This document shows positions 60,712-64,000 of a DNA stretch of 64,000 nt, one piece after another. The stretch comes from Elusimicrobiota bacterium. GTDB lineage: Bacteria > Elusimicrobiota > Elusimicrobia > FEN-1173. The notes beneath the pieces were generated by a model. The model did no database searches and was not told where the DNA came from. It saw nothing but the letters and a program-made list of their open reading frames with translations. The DNA lies in assembly GCA_016715645.1 (NCBI GenBank), contig JADJZR010000004.1, positions 232,531-296,530 of the forward strand, in the 5' to 3' direction. How positions within the stretch are numbered: position 1 is the first letter of the stretch; each line of letters starts with the position of its first letter. The position numbers were made by a program, and so were the translations under genes.

Positions 60712-60967
60712 AAACTTCCTCCTCATTTTAACAACACTATCACCACTCGCAAAAATATATTTGGTTGCCTGTGTTATCTCTTCCGTCTCCATGCGCCCCA
60801 GCACTCTTTCACCCCTCCATACACCGAAACCCTCAAAAAGGTGCGGCACCTAAAATTAATGAGGCCATTTGATCGGAAATAAGGGGACCAGGTCATGCGT
60901 CATCGTACGAATTTTTGGAGCGGATAAATTTTGACATTCGTATTCTTAAAGATTACAATTCTACCAC

Positions 60968-61123
60968 ATGGTCCGAACTTCGGAAGAGCCGAAGGAAAAG
61001 ATAGTGACCATCCGGTTCACCCAGAAAGAGTATGAAGCCATATGGAAGCAGGCCAAGGCAGAACACCGGGACTTGTCCAATTTCATTCGGTTTCTCGTTT
61101 TAAAAATGGTGGAGCGGAATTGA
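60968..61123 (+). CDS. Small CopG-like ribbon-helix-helix protein
   Basis: A 51-residue protein: KEKIVTIRFTQKEYEAIWKQ is a beta strand followed by helix A, then HRDLSNFIRFLVLKMVERN as helix B. This is the usual RHH layout of antitoxins or plasmid regulators. The next small frame at 61181 might be its partner. A run TTTTTTT follows the stop. No known toxin is adjacent, so the antitoxin role is open. Confidence 0.6.
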   Translation: MVRTSEEPKEKIVTIRFTQKEYEAIWKQAKAEHRDLSNFIRFLVLKMVERN

Positions 61124-61180
61124 TTTTTTTTAGCCCGATCTGTATGCTACAAGCATACGATAAAGGACGGTGAGGCCCAC

Positions 61181-61387
61181 ATGTTCATAAATAAGATTTG
61201 TGCCGTTGGAAGGGAAGGGCACCTTCAAAGCGGGGGATTCCAAATCTCTGTGATTGTCCGGGATGTTCGGGTCAGACACATCGTTGTTGATTTTTTGGTT
61301 GAACCGACAGCGGGAACTGGACTTGTATGGGTAGATTCTGAGAAGGTTCGTATTGATGGCCCTCTCCAAAATCGGTCATCCGACTAA
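61181..61387 (+). CDS. Short hypothetical protein after the RHH gene
   Basis: A 68-residue frame with plausible alternating hydrophobic pattern: INKICAVGREGHLQSGGFQI, then VRHIVVDFLVEPTAGTGLVW with VDSEKVRI. GAGGCCCAC lies before the ATG. It resembles small beta-rich hypothetical proteins with a GxGxxWV end, but no known family. It could form a pair with the RHH protein. Confidence 0.4.
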   Translation: MFINKICAVGREGHLQSGGFQISVIVRDVRVRHIVVDFLVEPTAGTGLVWVDSEKVRIDGPLQNRSSD

Positions 61388-61474
61388 AACCGGCGCTTTT
61401 TGGGTCGCCGAAACTCGTTGGCAGACCCAGATCCCCTTAAGTTGAGGTCCCAAAAAAGGGGGCCTGGTGCCCAC

Positions 61475-61535
61475 GGTCCTTCGGACCCGGGGCCTATTCG
61501 GCCCGTCCCTAACGTGTGCCACTGGCACACGGGAC
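61475..61535. repeat. Three-hairpin element, copy B
   Basis: GGTCC-TTC-GGACC, GGGCC-TATTC-GGCCC and CGTGTGCCA/TGGCACACG extended by GTCC/GGAC. Compared with copy A (18396-18456), the first stem changes one pair and the outer third stem two pairs, always on both strands. Confidence 0.7.
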
Positions 61536-61639
61536 CCCGTGTGCGCCCAAGCCCCCAACGACGGGACGCTGATTAAAGGCAAGGAAGAGGAATACTTAAT
61601 ATGCGCGCGCGAAGAAAGGGCGAAGCCCATAGGTGACCG

Positions 61640-62480
61640 GCGGGCCGGGAGGTGGAGCCCCTGCGGGGCCGGGGCGGAAGCGGGGCGCGGCCAAAAAGGC
61701 CGCGCGGCTTTTCCTGAGGATCGGAGCTGGAAACGTCGGAATCGGAGGCAGGAGTTGCGGCGCGTAATATGCCCGAGCCGTGGGAGGCGAGAAAATGGTT
61801 GGAGGACGCTAGTCCGGAAACCAGGCGCCGCGACGGGCGTTCGTCCGGCGCGGGTTTTCCCGCCAATCGGAGCGGGGACCATATCTCCGCGCGGACGACG
61901 AATCCAACGTCAGCACAGCGGGGCGAGGATGGCCCGCCGCGTGGTCCTCGTGGCGGGCCGCCCGAGCGGTTTTTCTCCGAAGGTCGGAGCGGTCGCCATT
62001 CTTTTCCTAGGAAGACGAACCAACCGTCAGCGTTAAGCGAGCGCGTTGTCCGTCGCCTTGGGGTAGTTCGGTGCACGGCTGTCTTTCTCCGCCGCAAGCG
62101 GGACGGTTCCTTTCTTTTCCTTGTCCAGCGATTCAGACGCAGTCCCCGTCTTCTTTCCTGACTCCAACCGGCTGTGTCCTTTTTTCCCGTGGCGGTTTCT
62201 TTTTTTCCGGTTCGTGGAAGGATTCCTGTTTTTACGTTACCTGGCGAAGCGATCCGAAGCGGCCCGCCGATCAGCGAGGCCCGAAGGGCCGAGCTTGTCT
62301 CTGTCTTGTCCCGTGCTGTGATGTGTGGATTGCGAAGAGAATAGAGGTGCGCTGTGGCGGCGCGCATAGCGGGCACAAATTGAGGATAAAAAAACGACCC
62401 CCTCTCCTCGGTACTCTCCCCCAATGGGGGCGAGGATGCACTCCAGCTGCGTGGAGATGTTGGATCGCACAAGGGCATTG
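61640..62480. repeat. Inverted, scrambled copies of the 46.8-48.1 kb repeats
   Basis: On the opposite strand this block repeats the sequence of the tandem unit: AACTCCTGCCTCCGATTCCG, the GCCGCGCGGCC/GGCCGCGC hairpin (about 61690-61710), CGAACGCCCGTCGCGGCGC (about 61828-61846) and the head AATTTGTGCCCGCTATGCG (about 62367-62385). There are gaps and substitutions. No protein family is recognised in any frame. Confidence 0.6.
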
Positions 62481-62489
62481 GAGGCGGTA

Positions 62490-62935
62490 CAACCCAGTGC
62501 GCTCACGATCTCGCGCCCGTGCCCGACCTTGGCCAAAGTGACCAGCGTGCCATTCAAGGCACGCTGGTCACTTTGGCCGGGCACCCCATCGACTAAACGG
62601 TCACGGCCCAGGCCTTCGCACGGGTTCAAACAGGCAAGCCCATGGCCATTCTATAGTTGTGGAAAGTATTTATGAATTCGATATGATGGGCTTGTCTCCC
62701 ATTTCGATTCTTCAAAATGGTGTCCTCCTTGAAATCGATTCGAACCCTGCCATTTTCTTTCCCAAACCGATCCCACGACTACTGGCGAATTTTATCAATC
62801 AAGGCCAGAACCGTGACCGTTTAGTCGATGGGTGCCCGGCAAGACGGCGTGCCTTGAATGGCACGCTGGTCACTTTGGCCACGCTTGGGCACGGGCGCGA
62901 GTTCGTGAGCGCACCGGGGAGGACGCCACCACATG
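62490..62935. repeat. Pair of ~115-bp inverted repeats with an internal perfect palindrome
   Basis: 62490-62613 (inverse) and 62812-62935 (direct) share CCGTGACCGTTTAGTCGATG, CTTGAATGGCACGCTGGTC and GGGCACGGGCGCGAG. In the first copy, GGCCAAAGTGACCAGCGTGC (62531-62550) and its complement (62559-62578) form a 21-bp perfect stem around ATTCAA. The ~200 bp between are AT-richer, with no gene. Confidence 0.6.
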
Positions 62936-63120
62936 TTTTTGTGCGGCCCGACCACAGATCAGCCACCTTTTGCCTTGCCCCCGCCCCTAAACGGGAGGGC
63001 CGGGAGGGGTTCCGATTTTTTAATTTTGTGCCCTCTATGCGCGCCACAGCCGCCGCACCATCGTGCCCACGCATCACACGCACACAACGTAAGCAACGTC
63101 AGCCCGCATTCTGCCTTTCG
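62936..63120. other. Repeat-derived spacer, no gene
   Basis: Contains AATTTTGTGCCCTCTATGCG near 63022-63041, a third relative of the head of the 46.8 kb block. No gene recognised. Confidence 0.4.
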
Positions 63121-63840
63121 CAATCCGCTCCATTGATTCGTTCTCTGCGAAAACCCAGAGGCCATTCGCTTCGATTATTCCGTTGCCGGGGAAGGGTCAG
63201 CTCCCGGCGCGGCGGCCCTTCGCGCCGCCGCACTCCGCTTCGTCGTTCGACGATTGAATCCCAGTCCATCCCCGAGAGTTATGTTCCCGCAACCCCGCTC
63301 CGGTTGATTCGTTTTCTGCGAAAAAACCCGGAGGCCGTCCGCTTCAGTTATTCCGTCGCCGGGGAAGGTCGCTCGGCGCATCGGCCCTCGCGCCGCCGCA
63401 CCTCCGCTTCGTCGTTCGGACGATTGAATCCCCAGCCCATCCCCGGAGTTCTGTTCCAGGCAACCCGCTCCGGTTGATTCGTTTTTCTGCGAAAAACCCG
63501 GAGGCCGTCCGCTTCAGTTATTCCGTCGCCGGAGGAGTCGCTCCGGCGCGGCCCTTCGCGCCGCCGCACCTCCGCTCCGTCGTTCGAGCGATTGAACACC
63601 AGCCCGTCCCCGGGAGTTCTGTTCCAAGGCAACCCCGCTCCGGCTGATTCGTTCTCTGCAAAAAACCCGGAGGCTTTCCGCTCCGGTTATTCCGTCGCCG
63701 GGAAGTCGCTCCGGCGTCGGCCCTTCGCGCCGCCGCAGGCACTTCCGCTCCGTCGTTCGAGCGATTGAACACCAGCCCTCCCCGAGTTCTGTTCCAGGCA
63801 ACCCCGCTCCGGTTGATTCGCCCGGCGCACCGCACCACCC
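63121..63840. repeat. Tandem array of ~170-bp GC-rich units
   Basis: The landmark (G)TTGATTCG or CTGATTCG followed by TTCTCTGCGAAAA-like sequence occurs at about 63134, 63303, 63473, 63643 and, degenerately, 63812: spacing 169, 170, 170, 169. Units include CCGGAGGCCGTCCGCTTC, TTATTCCGTCGCCGG and CATCCCCGGAGTTCTGTTCC. Single-base length differences shift every frame, so the long open frames are not genes. Confidence 0.7.
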
Positions 63841-64000
63841 ACGGGCGCGGCGCACCTCGTTTCTTCGACCGAGCCACGCCACCAGCCCACGGGAACGCCC
63901 CACCCCGGTCCGGATCCACGGTCCCACCAGACGCCCGTCCTTCCCCCATCGCACAGATCAACCCCTCTTTGCCTCTTTCCGTTTCTTTTTTTCCGCGCAT
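63841..64000. other. Right-edge segment, no gene recognised
   Basis: GC-rich sequence with no recognisable coding or repeat signal beyond similarity in composition to the adjacent array. The window ends here. Confidence 0.4.

Noticed and set aside
63121..64000. Open frames of 94-160 residues in the right-edge array
   Set aside because: They follow the 170-bp repeat and shift frame at each unit; no ribosome-binding sites or domains.

Overview
The window reads as chromosome of an uncultured Gram-negative bacterium of moderately high GC. An outer-membrane TolC-type efflux protein, a probable lipoprotein, a ResB/CcsA (System II) cytochrome c maturation pair and a CCA-encoding tRNA-His support that. 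The phylum cannot be fixed from sequence alone. A groundwater lineage such as Elusimicrobiota is my guess from gene style, held with low confidence.

Layout. (1) 0.3-2.0 kb: an IS1380-family transposase. (2) 2.1-16.9 kb: a tightly packed housekeeping run on the + strand: lipoprotein, resB, ccsA, pyrR, pyrB, pyrC, pyrD, pyrF, pyrE, purM, purN, purB, a membrane protein, a DUF948-like protein, a cyclic-nucleotide-binding protein and an AI-2E-type permease. Stops and starts overlap (ATGA, TAATG) at most junctions. Conserved motifs are intact, but single-base indels break the frame at least twenty times; most I examined lie in short homopolymers, which suggests consensus errors more than decay. (3) 17.06 kb: tRNA-His, after which the gene content becomes accessory. 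(4) 17.3-26.8 kb: Fic with a convergent candidate antitoxin, a pRiA4b ORF-3-like protein, and a type III restriction-modification locus (mod, res) with a DUF3800 gene and a ribbon-helix-helix protein. (5) 27.0-36.7 kb: a complete potassium uptake locus in which KdpD is split into a histidine kinase and a separate input protein fused to a PtsN-like EIIA domain. (6) 37.0-46.2 kb: a type I restriction-modification locus (hsdM, DUF3800, a folded RNA candidate, a winged-helix protein, hsdS, a deleted DUF3800 remnant, hsdR, a YgjP-type metallohydrolase). (7) 46.2-48.1 kb: palindromic and tandem repeats. (8) 48.1-50.5 kb: a broken zinc-ribbon gene and a low-GC PD-(D/E)XK nuclease candidate overlapping a truncated DUF1016 gene. 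(9) 50.6-60.7 kb: a copper and heavy-metal stress region: CsoR-like repressor, ECF sigma factor, anti-sigma factor, CnrX/Spy-like sensor, periplasmic proteins, TolC-like protein, multicopper oxidase, CopA ATPase and a secreted HMA protein. (10) 60.9-64 kb: two small ORFs, then repeat-rich DNA with inverted copies of the 46.8-48 kb repeats and a 170-bp tandem array.

The strongest new-looking signals are these. A miniature mobile element family has GTAAC...GTTAC ends, 8-bp target duplications and arm-compensating hairpins, and related palindromes lie inside the coding sequences of mod and pyrD. A KdpD input half is fused to EIIA-Ntr. A three-way-junction RNA candidate and paired 28-bp palindromic operators sit in the type I R-M locus. 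A PD-(D/E)XK nuclease gene has a G10 tract in its promoter region. DUF3800 genes recur at three positions inside the two R-M loci.
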